From Seongchinamella sediminis (lineage in GTDB: Bacteria > Pseudomonadota > Gammaproteobacteria > Pseudomonadales > Halieaceae), in the NCBI RefSeq assembly GCF_003457605.1, contig NZ_QRAN01000023.1, positions 1 to 51,990 of the forward strand: a stretch of DNA of 51,990 nucleotides. Reading direction: 5' to 3'. The translations under genes and the position numbers were made by a program. The notes under the pieces were generated by a model. That model worked only from the letters and a program-made list of their open reading frames with translations, did not search any database and was not told the origin of the DNA. Below are positions 35,724 through 49,637 of the stretch, piece by piece. Position 1 is the stretch's first letter; every line of letters begins with the position of its first letter.

Positions 35724-38039
35724 TCAATCTTCCACTGGTGGGGGCGCCAGCACCTCGCGCTGCCCGTTACTGCCCATTTCGCTGACCACGCCCGCGGCTT
35801 CCATGGCCTCGATCAGCCTGGCGGCGCGGTTGTAGCCGATGCGCAACTTGCGCTGCACGCTGGAAATGGACGCCCTGCGGCTCTGGGTCACGTAGTGCAC
35901 CGCTTCATCGTAGAGCGCATCGCTCTCATCATCTTCGTCACCGCCACTGGCCTGGAGTTCCCCGGCGGTAACCGGCGTCTGCCCACCCTCGTCCAGCAGG
36001 CCATCGATGTACAGGGGCTCGCCGCGACGCTTCCAGTCGGCGACCACCCGGTGCACCTCCTCGTCGGAACAGAAGGCGCCGTGCACCCGGTTGGGCACCC
36101 CTGAGCCCGGCGGCAGGTACAGCATGTCGCCGTGTCCCAGCAGCTGCTCGGCGCCGCCCTGGTCCAGAATGGTGCGGGAATCCACCTTGGAGGAAACCTG
36201 GAAGGCGATGCGGGTGGGTACGTTGGCCTTGATCAGGCCGGTGATGACATCCACCGAGGGGCGCTGGGTCGCCAGGATGAGGTGGATCCCCGCCGCCCGC
36301 GCCTTCTGGGCGATACGGGCAATCAACTCCTCCACCTTTTTGCCGACAATCATCATCATGTCGGCAAACTCATCGATGACCACGACGATCGAGGGCAACC
36401 GCTCCAGGTTCGGCGGTGTCTGCTCCTCGTCGGTTTCGGCAAAAATTGGATCCGGGGTCCACAGGGGGTCGGCGATCGGCGTACCGGCCCTGGTCGCGTC
36501 CTGGACCTTGCGGTTGTAGCCGCCGAGGTTGCGCACACCGAGGGCGGCCATCAGCTTGTAACGCCGTTCCATCTCCGCCACGCACCAGCGCAGGCCATTG
36601 GCGGCATCCTTCATGTCGGTGATGACCGGGGTCAGCAGGTGGGGAATGCCATCGTAGACCGACAACTCCAGCATTTTCGGGTCCACCAGGATCATGCGCA
36701 CATCCTCCGGACCTGACTTGTACAGCAGGCTCAGCAGCATGGCGTTCACCCCCACCGACTTGCCGGAACCAGTGGTGCCGGCGACCAGCAGGTGGGGCAT
36801 TTTGGCCAGGTCGGCGCACACCGGCTGGCCAGAGATATCGTGGCCCAGGGCCAGGGTCAGGGGTGACTTGGACTGGTCAAAGGCCCGGGAGGCCAGCACT
36901 TCCCGGAAGTTGACGATTTCCCTGTCCTCGTTGGGAATCTCGATACCTACCACCGACTTGCCGGGTATCACTTCCACTACCCGCACCGAAATCACCGCCA
37001 GCGAGCGCGCCAGGTCCTTGGCGAGGTTGGAAATGCGCGACACCTTTACCCCCGGTGCGGGCTGGATCTCAAAGCGGGTGATGACCGGCCCCGGATAAAC
37101 CGCGGTCACCTCGGCGGTGACCCCGAAGTCCGCCAGTTTCAGCTCCAGCAGCTTCGACATCGCCTCCAGGTTTTCCTTGGAGAAGCCCTTGTTGGGATCC
37201 TTGACCTCGGCATCCAGCAAATCCAGGTGCGGCAGTTCGCCGGTGGTGGGGGCATCGAACAGCGGCTGCTGCTTTTCCTTTTCCACCCGCTCGGACGTTT
37301 CCGCCTTCGGCTTGAGCGGCTTGATTTTCGGCGGCTTGCGCTTTTTCTCCTTCTCGACATGCTGCTCGATGACCACTTTGCGGGCCTCCACCGCCCTGTC
37401 CCGCTCCCGCCTGGCGCGGAAATCGTCCACGGTCCTGATCACCCAGGCGCGGGAGCGCTCAAAGCCCCGCAGCGCCCAGGAGCCGAGCCGGTCCATCAGC
37501 TTGAGCCAGCTGAGATCGGTAAAAATGGTCATGCCGAAGAGGAATACCGCCAGCAGGATAAGCCGGCTGCCCACGGCGCTGAAGGCGAGGGTGAAAGAGC
37601 TGCCAATAGCCTGGCCGAGAATGCCGCCGGCCCCCTGGGGCAGCGCGGTGGTGCCGGTATCGTTCATGGCCGCCAGTGCAGTGCCGGCGATCATCACCAG
37701 CACCAGGCCCAGGGTACGGATGCCGAAGGTGAGCCAGTCAAAAGGCTTTTCTTCCCTGCGCTCGACCAGGATCACCACCGCGCGGTAGGCCAGCAGGATG
37801 GGAAACAGGTAGGCGGCGTAGCCGACCAGGGAGAAAAACACGTCGGCCAGCCAGGCGCCAGTGGGGCCGCCCAGATTGGCAATGCTGCCGCCGGTGCCGC
37901 TGGCGGACCAGCCGGGATCCCGCGGGCTGTAGGTCAACAGCGCCAGCAGCAGGTACAGGCAGATTGCGCTGACGCCGATAAAGGCGCCCTCACGCAGCCG
38001 CGGACCCATGAATGATTCGGTATTGGTTGTGTCTGGCAC
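35724..38039 (-). CDS. ftsK: DNA translocase FtsK
   Basis: This 771-residue protein has four N-terminal membrane helices, a charged linker, and a RecA-type motor with Walker A GTTGSGKS (420-427) and [15 protein letters not shown]-terminal winged-helix gamma domain ([20 protein letters not shown] to the end) reads polarising sequences near dif. It segregates chromosome ends at the division septum. The linker is short compared with E. coli FtsK (1329 residues), as is usual outside enterics. GTG at 38039 is the start. A promoter may lie at 38105-38133. Confidence 0.96.
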   Translation of the reverse strand: MPDTTNTESFMGPRLREGAFIGVSAICLYLLLALLTYSPRDPGWSASGTGGSIANLGGPTGAWLADVFFSLVGYAAYLFPILLAYRAVVILVERREEKPFDWLTFGIRTLGLVLVMIAGTALAAMNDTGTTALPQGAGGILGQAIGSSFTLAFSAVGSRLILLAVFLFGMTIFTDLSWLKLMDRLGSWALRGFERSRAWVIRTVDDFRARRERDRAVEARKVVIEQHVEKEKKRKPPKIKPLKPKAETSERVEKEKQQPLFDAPTTGELPHLDLLDAEVKDPNKGFSKENLEAMSKLLELKLADFGVTAEVTAVYPGPVITRFEIQPAPGVKVSRISNLAKDLARSLAVISVRVVEVIPGKSVVGIEIPNEDREIVNFREVLASRAFDQSKSPLTLALGHDISGQPVCADLAKMPHLLVAGTTGSGKSVGVNAMLLSLLYKSGPEDVRMILVDPKMLELSVYDGIPHLLTPVITDMKDAANGLRWCVAEMERRYKLMAALGVRNLGGYNRKVQDATRAGTPIADPLWTPDPIFAETDEEQTPPNLERLPSIVVVIDEFADMMMIVGKKVEELIARIAQKARAAGIHLILATQRPSVDVITGLIKANVPTRIAFQVSSKVDSRTILDQGGAEQLLGHGDMLYLPPGSGVPNRVHGAFCSDEEVHRVVADWKRRGEPLYIDGLLDEGGQTPVTAGELQASGGDEDDESDALYDEAVHYVTQSRRASISSVQRKLRIGYNRAARLIEAMEAAGVVSEMGSNGQREVLAPPPVED

Positions 38040-38104
38040 GCTTGTTACTGCCCTTTCCCGCTATCCCCTGTGCAAGGCCTGCTATCGGCCTCATAGCCAG
38101 GGGC

Positions 38105-38133
38105 AATTGTCGCCCATTCTGCTTCTTTTTCAA
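38105..38133 (-). promoter_or_regulatory. possible ftsK promoter
   Basis: On the minus strand TTGAAA (38133-38128) and ACAATT (38110-38105) are 17 bp apart, about 70 bp before the GTG start. Confidence 0.35.
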
Positions 38134-38168
38134 AGACTTATGGCTATTATTTAGAATTTTCCGAACCT

Positions 38169-38197
38169 TTGTCGGATTTTCCCCTTTAAAGTACCAT
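38169..38197 (+). promoter_or_regulatory. trxB promoter
   Basis: TTGTCG (38169-38174) and TACCAT (38192-38197) are 17 bp apart, followed by a ~70-nt leader and AAGGA (38261-38265) before trxB. Confidence 0.5.
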
Positions 38198-38212
38198 AGT
38201 CGGCCCCAATAG

Positions 38213-39223
<1,011 letters not shown>

Positions 39224-39247
39224 GGTGCAGCACCTTCGCGGATAGAT

Positions 39248-39263
39248 CCCGGCGTTCGCCGGG
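39248..39263 (+). terminator. short GC-rich hairpin after trxB
   Basis: CCCGGC-GTTC-GCCGGG forms a 6-bp stem with a tetraloop 25 nt after the trxB stop. No T-run follows, so it may only attenuate. Confidence 0.4.
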
Positions 39264-39287
39264 CCCCCTACCTGGTTTAATAAGCCC

Positions 39288-40001
39288 ATGCGCGCGATTC
39301 AACAGCTACACACGGGGGATGCCTTCCCGCCCACCAGCGAAGCCCTGGATTACCCCAACGGGCTGCTGGCGGTGGGTGGCGATCTCTCCCCGGCACGCCT
39401 GCTCGACGCCTACCGGCGGGGTATTTTCCCCTGGTACGAGGAGCCCCAGCCGGTGCTGTGGTGGACCCCGGACCCGCGGTCGATATTGTTCCCCGGGGAG
39501 CTGCACGTCTCCCGCTCGCTGCGCAAGACCCTGCGCAGGAATCGCTTCCGGCTGGCGGTGGACCAGCGCTTCGAGGCGGTGATGCGCCACTGCGCCCAGC
39601 TGCGCGGCGACGGGCTCGGCACCTGGATAGGCGACGATATGCTCGCCGCCTACTGTGACCTGTACCATATCGGCCATGCCCACTCGGTGGAGGTGCTCAA
39701 CGAGGCCGGGGAACTGGTGGGCGGGCTTTACGGCATCGCTATCGGGCGCATGTATTTCGGCGAATCCATGTTCAGCGAGGAGCGCGACGCCTCCAAGGTT
39801 GCCCTCGCGGCCCTGGTCGATATCCTCAAACGCGGCGGATTCCGGGCCATCGACTGCCAGGTGGAGAGCGACCACCTCAACTCCCTGGGCGCCCGCAATA
39901 TCAGCCGACTGGACTTCGAGGCCTTGCTTGCCCAAACTATAGACGTCGCCCACGATAACAGTGTCTGGCAACTGCCGGAGACTTGCGGAGATTTGTTGTG
40001 A
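39288..40001 (+). CDS. aat: leucyl/phenylalanyl-tRNA-protein transferase
   Basis: This 237-residue enzyme shows the family pattern: FPPTSEALDYPNGLLAVGGD, GIFPWYEEPQPVLWWTPDPR, and GESMFSEERDASKVALAAL. It adds Leu or Phe to proteins starting with Arg or Lys, marking them for ClpS/ClpA. The 3' end overlaps the bpt start by 4 nt. With bpt, clpS and clpA in the same block, the whole N-degron pathway is encoded within 4.5 kb. Confidence 0.97.
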   Translation: MRAIQQLHTGDAFPPTSEALDYPNGLLAVGGDLSPARLLDAYRRGIFPWYEEPQPVLWWTPDPRSILFPGELHVSRSLRKTLRRNRFRLAVDQRFEAVMRHCAQLRGDGLGTWIGDDMLAAYCDLYHIGHAHSVEVLNEAGELVGGLYGIAIGRMYFGESMFSEERDASKVALAALVDILKRGGFRAIDCQVESDHLNSLGARNISRLDFEALLAQTIDVAHDNSVWQLPETCGDLL

Positions 40002-40708
40002 CCTCTTCACTGCGGGACCTCAAGGTCTATACGACCTACCCCCACAGCTGCAGCTACCTGGATGAACGGGAGGCCACCACCCTGTTTGTCGATCCGCGCC
40101 AGGAGGTGGACCAGAGCCTGTACAGCAACCTGTCGGTGCTGGGCTTCAGGCGCAGCGGCAACCACCTGTACCGCCCGCACTGCAACGGCTGCGATGCCTG
40201 CATCCCCGCCCGCATTCCAGTAGCTGATTTTGCTCCCAACCGCGCCCAGCGCCGAACCAGCGGCCGCAACAAGGACCTGGAGGTGGAGCAAACCGAGGAT
40301 ATCCGCGATGAGGCCGCCTTCGACCTGTACCGGCGCTATATCGAGCAACGCCACGCCGATGGCGACATGTACCCGCCGGACCGGGAGCAGTACCTGTCCT
40401 TTCTCGACAATGCCTGGGAGTGCACCCGCTACTTCCGCTTCTACGATGACGGCAGGCTCACCGCCATCTCGGTCGTGGATGAATTACTCGACGGCCTGTC
40501 CGCCATCTACACCTTCTTCGACCCCGATGCCGAGAAACGGAGCCTGGGCCGCTACGCCATTCTCTGGCAGGTGGAAAAGGCCCGGGAACAGGGCCTGGAC
40601 TACCTCTACCTGGGTTACTGGATCAAGAACTGCCGCAAAATGGCCTACAAGTCCGAGTACCGCCCCCTGGAAGTCTACATCAACGGCCGCTGGACGACGT
40701 TACTTTAG
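39998..40708 (+). CDS. bpt: aspartate/glutamate leucyltransferase (Bpt/Ate)
   Basis: This 236-residue enzyme starts at GTG 39998, which overlaps the aat stop as GTGA; GGAGA (39987-39991) is correctly placed, while the upstream TTG is not. The N-terminal TTYPHSCSYL and CNGCDACIP cysteine motifs and the later YWIKNCRKMAYKSEYRPLE are typical of the arginyltransferase-like fold. The bacterial Bpt type adds Leu to N-terminal Asp or Glu. It is absent from E. coli but usual in Vibrio and Pseudomonas. Confidence 0.95.
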   Translation: MTSSLRDLKVYTTYPHSCSYLDEREATTLFVDPRQEVDQSLYSNLSVLGFRRSGNHLYRPHCNGCDACIPARIPVADFAPNRAQRRTSGRNKDLEVEQTEDIRDEAAFDLYRRYIEQRHADGDMYPPDREQYLSFLDNAWECTRYFRFYDDGRLTAISVVDELLDGLSAIYTFFDPDAEKRSLGRYAILWQVEKAREQGLDYLYLGYWIKNCRKMAYKSEYRPLEVYINGRWTTLL

Positions 40709-40736
40709 TAAATCCGAGAACTCTGAGAGCTTCAGG

Positions 40737-40834
40737 CGCCGCTAGTTGTGATCGGGGGCGTCTGAGCACATGGATGTGCGAAGCCGAGCGCACAGGGAAG
40801 TGCTTGTAGCGTACCCCGAGCGCAACTAGCGGGG
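40737..40834. repeat. structured palindromic element between bpt and infA
   Basis: Outer arms CCGCTAGTTG (40739-40748) and CAACTAGCGG (40823-40832) are exact complements; TCGGGG/CCCCGA continues the stem inside them. Two inner hairpins follow: GCACA-TGGA-TGTGC, and GCAC-AGGGAA-GTGC. The shape is that of an extragenic palindromic repeat or a small structured RNA. Only this copy was seen in the window. Confidence 0.6.
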
Positions 40835-40941
40835 GCTGGAGTGTGCCGCAAAGAGCTCAGAATTAACAGCAAATAAGCTAGAAACAGCTTGCCGTTTCAG
40901 GCAAAATGCGCCCCTGTTTTTATACCGAGGAAAGCCGCCAC

Positions 40942-41160
40942 ATGGCGAAAGAAGACCAGATCGAAATGGAAGGCGAGGTGATCGACACCCTGCCCAACAC
41001 TACTTTCCGCGTTGAGCTGGAAAATGGCCACATTGTGACCGCCCACATCTCGGGCAAGATGCGCAAGAACTACATTCGCATTCTCACGGGCGACAAGGTG
41101 CGCGTTGAACTGACTCCCTACGACCTGAGCAAGGGCCGCATCACCTACCGCGAGCGCTAA
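40942..41160 (+). CDS. infA: translation initiation factor IF-1
   Basis: This 72-residue protein is a single S1/OB-fold: [20 protein letters not shown] at the start, [19 protein letters not shown], and the closing [11 protein letters not shown]. The length equals that of E. coli IF-1. GAGGAAA lies upstream of the ATG. It converges with clpA as in E. coli. Confidence 0.97.
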   Translation: MAKEDQIEMEGEVIDTLPNTTFRVELENGHIVTAHISGKMRKNYIRILTGDKVRVELTPYDLSKGRITYRER

Positions 41161-41172
41161 TACAGCGCTCGC
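41150..41172. terminator. bidirectional hairpin between convergent infA and clpA
   Basis: GCGAGCGCT (41150-41158) pairs perfectly with AGCGCTCGC (41164-41172) around a 5-nt loop. The stem covers the infA stop and reaches the clpA stop. T-runs are short. Confidence 0.5.
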
Positions 41173-43457
41173 TAGTCCTCTTCCAGGGCGACCTCCTCTT
41201 CCTCGACCCGCACTTCCAGCCTGTCGTCGGCCTTGTTGAGCCGCACCAGCGCGGTGCCCCCGGAACGGGCCAGGTCGCCGAACAGTACCAGTTCCGCCAG
41301 CGGCTTCTTGATGTGTTCCTGGATGATGCGCTCCATGGGCCGGGCGCCCATGTGCTGGTCGTAACCTTTCTCCACCAGCCACAGGCGGGCGTCCTCGTCC
41401 ACGTCGATGGTCACCCGCTTCTCGTCCAGCTGGCCCTGAAGTTCGGTCAGGAACTTGTCGACCACCGTGAGAATCACATCCTCGCCCAGCGGCTCGAACT
41501 GGACGATGCTGTCCAGCCGGTTGCGGAACTCGGGGGTGAACATCCGGTTGATGGCCTCCATGCCGTCAGTGCTGTGGTCCTGGCGGGTAAAGCCGATGGT
41601 ACGGCGGCTGATGCTCTCGGCGCCGGCATTGGTGGTCATCACCAGGATGACATTGCGGAAATCCGCCTTGCGGCCGTTGTTGTCGGTCAGGGTGCCGTGG
41701 TCCATCACCTGCAGCAGCAGGTTGAACACTTCCGGGTGCGCCTTCTCGATCTCGTCGAGCAGGACCACCGCGTGCGGGTGCTTGGTCACCGCATCGGTGA
41801 GCAGCCCGCCCTGGTCGAAGCCGACATAACCGGGCGGCGCGCCGATCAGCCGTGACACGGTGTGCCGCTCCATGTACTCGGACATGTCGAAACGAATCAG
41901 CTCCAGCCCCAGCTGCATGGCCAGTTGCCGGGTTACCTCGGTCTTGCCGACCCCGGTGGGGCCGGCCAACAGGAACGAGCCAATCGGCTTGTCGGCGGCC
42001 TTGAGGCCGGCGCGGGCGAGCTTGATTGAGGTCGCCAGGCTGCTGATGGCCTGGCCCTGGCCGAACACCACCATCTGCAGGTTGGACTCCAGTTTTTGCA
42101 GGGTCTCCTTGTCATCGGTGCTGACCGTTTTCGGGGGAATCCGGGCGATCTTGGCGATCACCGATTCGATATCCCCCACGCCGATGACTTTCTTGCGCTT
42201 GGAGGGGGGCTGCAACTGCTGGTAGGCCCCGGCCTCGTCGATCACGTCGATGGCCTTGTCGGGCAGGAAACGATCGGTGATGTAACGCGCCGAGAGATCG
42301 GTCGCCACCTTGAGGGCCTTGTCGGTGTAGCGCAGCCCGTGGTGCTCCTCGAAGCGCGGCTTGAGCCCCTTGAGGATTTTGTAGGCATCTTCCGGGCTCG
42401 GCTCGAGCACGTCAATCTTCTGGAAGCGGCGACTGAGGGCCTTGTCCTTGTCGAAGATGCCCCGGTATTCCTGGAAGGTGGTGGAACCGACGCAGCGCAG
42501 CTTGCCGGAGCTGAGCAGCGGCTTGAGCAGGTTGCTGGCGTCCATTACTCCGCCGGAGGCGGCGCCGGCGCCGATAATGGTGTGCACCTCGTCGATAAAC
42601 AGGATGGCATGCTCGCGCTTCTTCAACTCCGCCAGCAGCCCCTTGAAGCGCTTCTCGAAATCGCCGCGGTACTTGGTGCCCGCCAGCAGCGAGCCCAGGT
42701 CCAGCGAGTAAACGACAGCGTCCTTGAGCAGGTCCGGCACATCGCCGTCGACGATCTTCTTGGCCAGGCCCTCGACAATGGCCGTCTTGCCAACCCCGGA
42801 TTCTCCGACCAGCAGGGGGTTGTTCTTGCGCCGCCGGGCGAGTATCTGCGCCACCCGCTCCACCTCCGGCACCCGGCCGATCAGCGGGTCAATATGGCCC
42901 TCCGCCGCCTCCTTGTTGAGGTTGGTGGAGTAGCTGTCCAGGGGGTTGGCCTCCCCTTCTTCGGCTACGTTGCCGTCGCTGTCAACCGCTGGATCGGGGG
43001 CGCTGGCATCGCCGTCACCAGACACCTTGGAAATACCGTGGGTGATGTAATTCACCACGTCCAGGCGGGCAATATTCTGGGTCTTGAGGAAGAATACGGC
43101 CTGGCTTTCGGATTCGCTGAAGATGGCTACCAGGACGTTGGCGCCGGTTACCTCGCTCTTGCCCGAGGACTGCACATGGAACACCGCCCGCTGCAGCACG
43201 CGCTGGAAACCGAGCGTGGGCTGGGTGTCCCGGTCCTCCTCGTCTTCTGGAATCAGGGGAGTGGTGGCATCGACGAACTCAACCAGGTCGCCGCGCAGGC
43301 CGCTGATATCGGCGCCACAGGCCTTGAGCACCCGGATCGCGTCGTTGTTGTCCAGCAGCGCCAGCAACAGGTGCTCGACCGTCATGAACTCATGGCGCTT
43401 GGCCCTGGCGCCGCGGAAGGCGTCGTTCAGGGACTGTTCCAGATCATTACTCAGCAT
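41172..43457 (-). CDS. clpA: ATP-dependent Clp protease ATP-binding subunit ClpA
   Basis: This 761-residue protein starts at ATG 43457 ([14 protein letters not shown]), with GGAG nearby; the upstream in-frame ATG is unconserved. The Clp N domain is followed by two AAA+ modules with Walker A GESGVGKT (218-225) and GPTGVGKT (499-506). It unfolds substrates, including those handed over by ClpS, for ClpP, which is encoded elsewhere. The clpS gene lies 16 nt upstream. The C-terminal tail is rich in acidic residues ([14 protein letters not shown]). Confidence 0.97.
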   Translation of the reverse strand: MLSNDLEQSLNDAFRGARAKRHEFMTVEHLLLALLDNNDAIRVLKACGADISGLRGDLVEFVDATTPLIPEDEEDRDTQPTLGFQRVLQRAVFHVQSSGKSEVTGANVLVAIFSESESQAVFFLKTQNIARLDVVNYITHGISKVSGDGDASAPDPAVDSDGNVAEEGEANPLDSYSTNLNKEAAEGHIDPLIGRVPEVERVAQILARRRKNNPLLVGESGVGKTAIVEGLAKKIVDGDVPDLLKDAVVYSLDLGSLLAGTKYRGDFEKRFKGLLAELKKREHAILFIDEVHTIIGAGAASGGVMDASNLLKPLLSSGKLRCVGSTTFQEYRGIFDKDKALSRRFQKIDVLEPSPEDAYKILKGLKPRFEEHHGLRYTDKALKVATDLSARYITDRFLPDKAIDVIDEAGAYQQLQPPSKRKKVIGVGDIESVIAKIARIPPKTVSTDDKETLQKLESNLQMVVFGQGQAISSLATSIKLARAGLKAADKPIGSFLLAGPTGVGKTEVTRQLAMQLGLELIRFDMSEYMERHTVSRLIGAPPGYVGFDQGGLLTDAVTKHPHAVVLLDEIEKAHPEVFNLLLQVMDHGTLTDNNGRKADFRNVILVMTTNAGAESISRRTIGFTRQDHSTDGMEAINRMFTPEFRNRLDSIVQFEPLGEDVILTVVDKFLTELQGQLDEKRVTIDVDEDARLWLVEKGYDQHMGARPMERIIQEHIKKPLAELVLFGDLARSGGTALVRLNKADDRLEVRVEEEEVALEED

Positions 43458-43473
43458 ATACCACTCCCGGGCG

Positions 43474-43803
43474 CTAGCCCTCTGATGCCTCGATTTCACA
43501 CAGCAGCGGGTGTTCGTTCTCCCTCGCGTACTGGTTTACCTGTGCCGCCTTGGTCTCGGCGATATCACGGGTAAAAATGCCACAGACCCCCTTTCCCTGG
43601 GTATGCACGGTCAACATGACGTGCGTCGCCTGTTCGCGGTTCATGCGGAAGAAGGTTTCCAGCACTTCCACCACGAACTCCATCGGCGTGTAGTCGTCGT
43701 TTATCAGCACAACCTTGAACAGCGGCGGCCGCTTCAGCTCGGGTTTGCTCTCCTGCAGGGCCAGCCCGCTGTCCGAGTCATGCTCCTCTTTACTCATACG
43801 CAT
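43474..43803 (-). CDS. clpS: Clp protease adaptor ClpS
   Basis: This 109-residue protein has the adaptor core [20 protein letters not shown] and [25 protein letters not shown], which bind N-degron substrates and ClpA. ATG at 43803 is chosen, with ATG 43797 as alternative; longer frames would add about 50 unconserved residues. No cspD gene lies upstream, unlike E. coli and Pseudomonas, where cspD precedes clpS. Confidence 0.93.
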   Translation of the reverse strand: MRMSKEEHDSDSGLALQESKPELKRPPLFKVVLINDDYTPMEFVVEVLETFFRMNREQATHVMLTVHTQGKGVCGIFTRDIAETKAAQVNQYARENEHPLLCEIEASEG

Positions 43804-43983
43804 GTTGCTGTGTGTATGGATGTACTCCACGCTACCACTCTTGTCTCTGTGCCTGTTGACTGCTGTATATGGATACAATACTCGTGTTTTCAAGGGGCCG
43901 CAAACTGGACAAAGCCGCTGCGTTTGTAGTGGTATTGCCGCTAATCTGTTCACTGTTTCAGCGCATCAGGGCACTCAGTTACC
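43804..43983. other. clpS upstream region, cspD absent
   Basis: This region holds the clpS leader on the minus strand and ends at the icd terminator. Neither strand encodes a cold-shock domain. No other gene is seen. Confidence 0.5.
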
Positions 43984-44016
43984 GAGAAAAAAGGCCCACA
44001 GTTGCCTGTGAGCCTT
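43984..44016 (-). terminator. rho-independent terminator of icd
   Basis: On the minus strand AGGCTCACAG-GCAA-CTGTGGGCCT forms a 10-bp stem with one G-T pair and is followed by TTTTTTCTC. It lies 25 nt after the icd stop. Confidence 0.88.
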
Positions 44017-44040
44017 TCGCGGCAGCCTGCAGTAGCGGTA

Positions 44041-45294
44041 CTACATGGACTTGACGATGGCCTGCCCGAACTCGGAGCAGCTGAGCAGGGTCGCCCCCTC
44101 CATCAGTCGCTCGAAGTCATAGGTGACCGTACCGGCCTGGATCGCGCCGTTCATGCCGTTGATGATCAGGTCCGCGGCCTCGTTCCAGCCCAGGTGGCGC
44201 AGCATCATTTCCGCTGAGAGTATGAGCGAACCCGGGTTGACCTTGTCCTGGCCCGCGTACTTGGGCGCGGTACCGTGGGTGGCTTCAAACAGGGCGATGG
44301 TGTCCGACAGGTTGGCGCCCGGGGCGATACCAATGCCGCCAACCTGGGCGGCCAGCGCATCCGACAGGTAGTCGCCGTTGAGGTTCAGGGTGGCGACCAC
44401 GCTGTATTCTTTCGGCCGGGTCAGCACCTGCTGCAGCATGGCGTCGGCGATCACGTCCTTGACCACGATCTCGCGGCCGGTGTTGGGGTTGTTCAGGGTC
44501 ACCCAGGGGCCGCCGTCCAGCAGGCGGCCGCCGAATTCCTCCTGGGCCAGTTCATAACCCCAGTCGCGGAATGCGCCCTCGGTGAATTTCATGATATTGC
44601 CCTTGTGCACCAGGGTGACGGAGGGCAGGTCCTGGTCGATGGCGTACTGGATGGCCTTGCGCACCAGGCGCTTGGTACCCTCTTCCGACACCGGCTTGAT
44701 ACCGATGCCGACATTTTGCGGAAAGCGGATTTTGGTGGCACCCATTTCGTTGATAATGAAATCCACCACTTTCTGCGCTTCGGCGGAGCCCGCCTGGTAC
44801 TCGATACCGGCGTATATGTCCTCGGAATTTTCGCGGAAGATCACCATGTTGCAGGCGCCGGGGTCTTTCACCGGCGAAGGCACACCCTCGAACCAGCGCA
44901 CCGGGCGCAGGCAGGTATAGAGGTCCAGCTCCTGGCGCAGGGCCACGTTGAGGGAGCGGAAGCCGCCGCCCACCGGCGTGGTCAGGGGCCCCTTGATTGC
45001 CACTGAATAGGCCTTGATGGCCTCCAGGGTTTCCTCCGGGAACCAGTCGCCGTCATAGAGCTCAGCGGCTTTCTCGCCGGTGTAGATTTCCATCCAGGAG
45101 ATTTTCTTCTGCCCGTTGTAGGCTTTTTCCACCGCGGCGTTGACCACGTCGATCATCACCGGGCTGATATCCACGCCGATCCCGTCACCTTCGATGTAGG
45201 GGATGATAGGATTGTCAGGGACGTTCAGGCTGTGGTCCCCATTGACGCTGATTTTTTCGCCCTCGGAGGGGACCTGAATATGCTTGTAGCCCAT
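44041..45294 (-). CDS. icd: NADP-dependent isocitrate dehydrogenase
   Basis: This 417-residue enzyme starts at ATG 45294 ([12 protein letters not shown]), with GGAG 7 nt upstream. It has [15 protein letters not shown], the substrate loop [18 protein letters not shown] with S114 at the position phosphorylated in E. coli Icd, [18 protein letters not shown], and the NADP-binding [12 protein letters not shown]. It makes 2-oxoglutarate in the citric acid cycle. The length equals that of E. coli Icd to one residue. Confidence 0.96.
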   Translation of the reverse strand: MGYKHIQVPSEGEKISVNGDHSLNVPDNPIIPYIEGDGIGVDISPVMIDVVNAAVEKAYNGQKKISWMEIYTGEKAAELYDGDWFPEETLEAIKAYSVAIKGPLTTPVGGGFRSLNVALRQELDLYTCLRPVRWFEGVPSPVKDPGACNMVIFRENSEDIYAGIEYQAGSAEAQKVVDFIINEMGATKIRFPQNVGIGIKPVSEEGTKRLVRKAIQYAIDQDLPSVTLVHKGNIMKFTEGAFRDWGYELAQEEFGGRLLDGGPWVTLNNPNTGREIVVKDVIADAMLQQVLTRPKEYSVVATLNLNGDYLSDALAAQVGGIGIAPGANLSDTIALFEATHGTAPKYAGQDKVNPGSLILSAEMMLRHLGWNEAADLIINGMNGAIQAGTVTYDFERLMEGATLLSCSEFGQAIVKSM

Positions 45295-45365
45295 ACTTGT
45301 ACTCCACTGCTGCTGGGTTCTTGGATTGACCGGGGCATCTCCGGGACACCCGCAAAGGCGGCAGA

Positions 45366-45374
45366 AGTATAGCA
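45366..45374 (-). promoter_or_regulatory. extended -10 promoter of icd
   Basis: The minus strand reads TGC-TATACT (45374-45366), an extended -10 element about 70 bp before the icd ATG. No strong -35 is present. Confidence 0.45.
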
Positions 45375-45441
45375 GATACTGCGGCAACTTCTGCCGGTCA
45401 AGCACGGCAGTGCCGGCAACCAACAAGGAACCCACCACCCC

Positions 45442-46038
45442 GTGGCCAGCATCGTTCTTTTCAACAAGCCGTTTCAGGTGCTGAGCCAGTTCAGTGACCC
45501 TGACGGACGCCGCACCCTGGCCGACTACCTGCAGCTGCCGGGTTACCGGGCTGCCGGGCGCCTGGACTACGACAGTGAGGGCCTGCTGCTGCTCACCGAC
45601 AACGGCCGGCTGCAGCAGCAGATCGCCAATCCCCGTCACAAGCTGTGGAAAACCTACCTGGTGCAGGTAGAGGGCGATATCGATGAAACCGCCCTGGGCG
45701 CGCTGGCTGCGGGCGTCGAGCTGAAGGACGGCCCCACCCTGCCCGCCCGTGCAAGCAGGGTTGAACCACCGGTACTGTGGCCGCGTAACCCTCCCGTGCG
45801 GGAACGAAAGTCGGTGCCCGACAGCTGGCTGGAGCTATCCATTCGCGAGGGTCGCAACCGGCAGGTCCGGCGCATGACGGCGGCAGTGGGTTTACCCACC
45901 CTGCGCCTGGTGCGCACCCGGATCGGCGACTGGTCGCTGGCCGGACTCGACCCGGGTGAACACCGCCTTGAGCAGGTGCACCTGGCTACCCGGCCAGCCG
46001 GCGCGGCCAACAAACGCCACCAGAGGAAACGCAGATGA
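45442..46038 (+). CDS. rluE: 23S rRNA pseudouridine synthase RluE
   Basis: This 198-residue RsuA-family synthase has the catalytic Asp D42 in [30 protein letters not shown], and [16 protein letters not shown]. RluE modifies U2457 of 23S rRNA in E. coli. It lacks an S4 domain, as RluE does. GTG at 45442 is the start. It is divergent from icd and begins the rluE-nudJ-mnmA-hflD-purB-roxA run; its stop overlaps the nudJ start as ATGA. Confidence 0.93.
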   Translation: MASIVLFNKPFQVLSQFSDPDGRRTLADYLQLPGYRAAGRLDYDSEGLLLLTDNGRLQQQIANPRHKLWKTYLVQVEGDIDETALGALAAGVELKDGPTLPARASRVEPPVLWPRNPPVRERKSVPDSWLELSIREGRNRQVRRMTAAVGLPTLRLVRTRIGDWSLAGLDPGEHRLEQVHLATRPAGAANKRHQRKRR

Positions 46039-46508
46039 CTACAACCGGCAGCTGGCCACCCCACGTTACCGTGGCGACCGTGGTCGAGCAAGACGGCCGC
46101 TACCTGATGGTAGAGGAACACGATGCCCTCGCCGGCGGACTGGTATTCAACCAGCCCGCCGGTCACCTGGATCCCGGCGAGCGCCTGGTCGACGCCGCTC
46201 GGCGCGAAACCCGGGAAGAAACCGGCTGGGACGTCGCCCTGACCGGAGTGGTCGGGGTGTCGCTGGCGACCGCGCCCAACGGCATTACCTACTACCGCAC
46301 CAGTTTTGCCGCCCGGCCGCTGGGCCCGCTTGAAAATACCGCGCTGGACCCCGATATACATGCCGTGCACTGGATGAGCTACGATGACATCCTGGCCAAC
46401 TCTGCTAGAATGCGCAGCCCCCTGGTACTGCCCACCATAGAGCAGTATCGCCGGGGCCACTGCTATCCCCTGGAACTGATCTACATCGATGAGCCTGAAC
46501 GCTGCTAA
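46035..46508 (+). CDS. nudJ: NUDIX hydrolase NudJ
   Basis: This 157-residue protein has the complete NUDIX box at 43-65 ([20 protein letters not shown] then TGW), which holds the metal-binding glutamates. The order rluE-nudJ-mnmA identifies it as NudJ, a pyrophosphohydrolase acting on nucleoside di- and triphosphates and thiamine pyrophosphate precursors. It overlaps rluE by 4 nt and mnmA by 20 nt. Confidence 0.93.
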   Translation: MTTTGSWPPHVTVATVVEQDGRYLMVEEHDALAGGLVFNQPAGHLDPGERLVDAARRETREETGWDVALTGVVGVSLATAPNGITYYRTSFAARPLGPLENTALDPDIHAVHWMSYDDILANSARMRSPLVLPTIEQYRRGHCYPLELIYIDEPERC

Positions 46509-47580
46509 AAAAGTCATCGTCGGCATGTCCGGCGGTGTCGACTCCTCGGTATCTGCCCTGCTGCTGAAGGAGCAGGGCTATACCGTGGAAGGCCTGTTCA
46601 TGAAAAACTGGGAAGAGGACGACGGCACCGAGTACTGCACCGCCAAAGAGGACTTCGCTGACGCCCAGGCGGTCGCCGACAAGCTGGGCATCACCCTGCA
46701 CGGCGCCAACTTTGCCGCCGAGTACTGGGACAACGTGTTCGAGCACTTCCTGGAAGAATACCGCGCCGGACGCACGCCCAACCCGGACATCCTCTGCAAC
46801 CGGGAAATCAAGTTCAAGGCCTTTCTCGACTATGCCCTGGTGCTGGGCGCCGACCTGATCGCCACCGGCCACTACACCCGCCGGGGAGAGTGCGACGGCA
46901 AGGCCACGCTGCGCAAGGGCCTGGATGCGAACAAGGACCAGAGTTACTTCCTGCACGCCGTCGGCCACCGGGAACTGGAAAAGACCCTGTTCCCGGTCGG
47001 CGACATTGCCAAGCCCGACGTACGCGCCCTGGCGGAAGAGTACCAGCTGGCCACCGCGAAGAAGAAGGACTCCACCGGAATCTGCTTTATCGGCGAGCGC
47101 CGCTTCAGCGACTTTCTCCAGCAGTACCTGCCCGCCCAGCCCGGTGAAATCCACAGCCTCGACGGTGAGTACCTGGGCCGGCATCAGGGCCTGATGTATC
47201 ACACTATTGGCCAGCGCCAGGGCCTGGGTATCGGCGGCCTGGCCAATCACCCGGATGCGCCCTGGTATGTGGTGGATAAAGACCTCGGCAACAATGTCCT
47301 GCTGGTCGCCCAGGGCAATGACCACCCCGCCCTGTTCAAGCGTGAACTGAGTACCGGTGAGATCTACTGGATCGCCGGCGAGCCACCCGCCCTGCCGCTG
47401 GCCTGCAAGGCCAAGGTCCGCTATCGCCAGCAGGACCAGGCCTGCACCGTCAGCCGCATCGCTGACGGCTACAGGGTGACTTTCGAACAACCGCAACGCG
47501 CTGTAACCCCCGGGCAATCCGTGGTCTTCTACCAGGGAGACCTTTGCCTCGGTGGTGGCGTCATAAAGCAGACCGCCTGA
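46489..47580 (+). CDS. mnmA: tRNA-specific 2-thiouridylase MnmA
   Basis: This 363-residue enzyme has the PP-loop SGGVDSS (14-20), the catalytic Cys C103 in NPDILCN and C199 in [10 protein letters not shown], matching C102/C199 of E. coli MnmA. It puts the 2-thio group on U34 of tRNA-Lys, -Glu and -Gln. It begins inside nudJ and its stop abuts the hflD ATG, so translation is probably coupled. Confidence 0.97.
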   Translation: MSLNAAKKVIVGMSGGVDSSVSALLLKEQGYTVEGLFMKNWEEDDGTEYCTAKEDFADAQAVADKLGITLHGANFAAEYWDNVFEHFLEEYRAGRTPNPDILCNREIKFKAFLDYALVLGADLIATGHYTRRGECDGKATLRKGLDANKDQSYFLHAVGHRELEKTLFPVGDIAKPDVRALAEEYQLATAKKKDSTGICFIGERRFSDFLQQYLPAQPGEIHSLDGEYLGRHQGLMYHTIGQRQGLGIGGLANHPDAPWYVVDKDLGNNVLLVAQGNDHPALFKRELSTGEIYWIAGEPPALPLACKAKVRYRQQDQACTVSRIADGYRVTFEQPQRAVTPGQSVVFYQGDLCLGGGVIKQTA

Positions 47581-49633
<2,053 letters not shown>

Positions 49634-49637
49634 GCGC

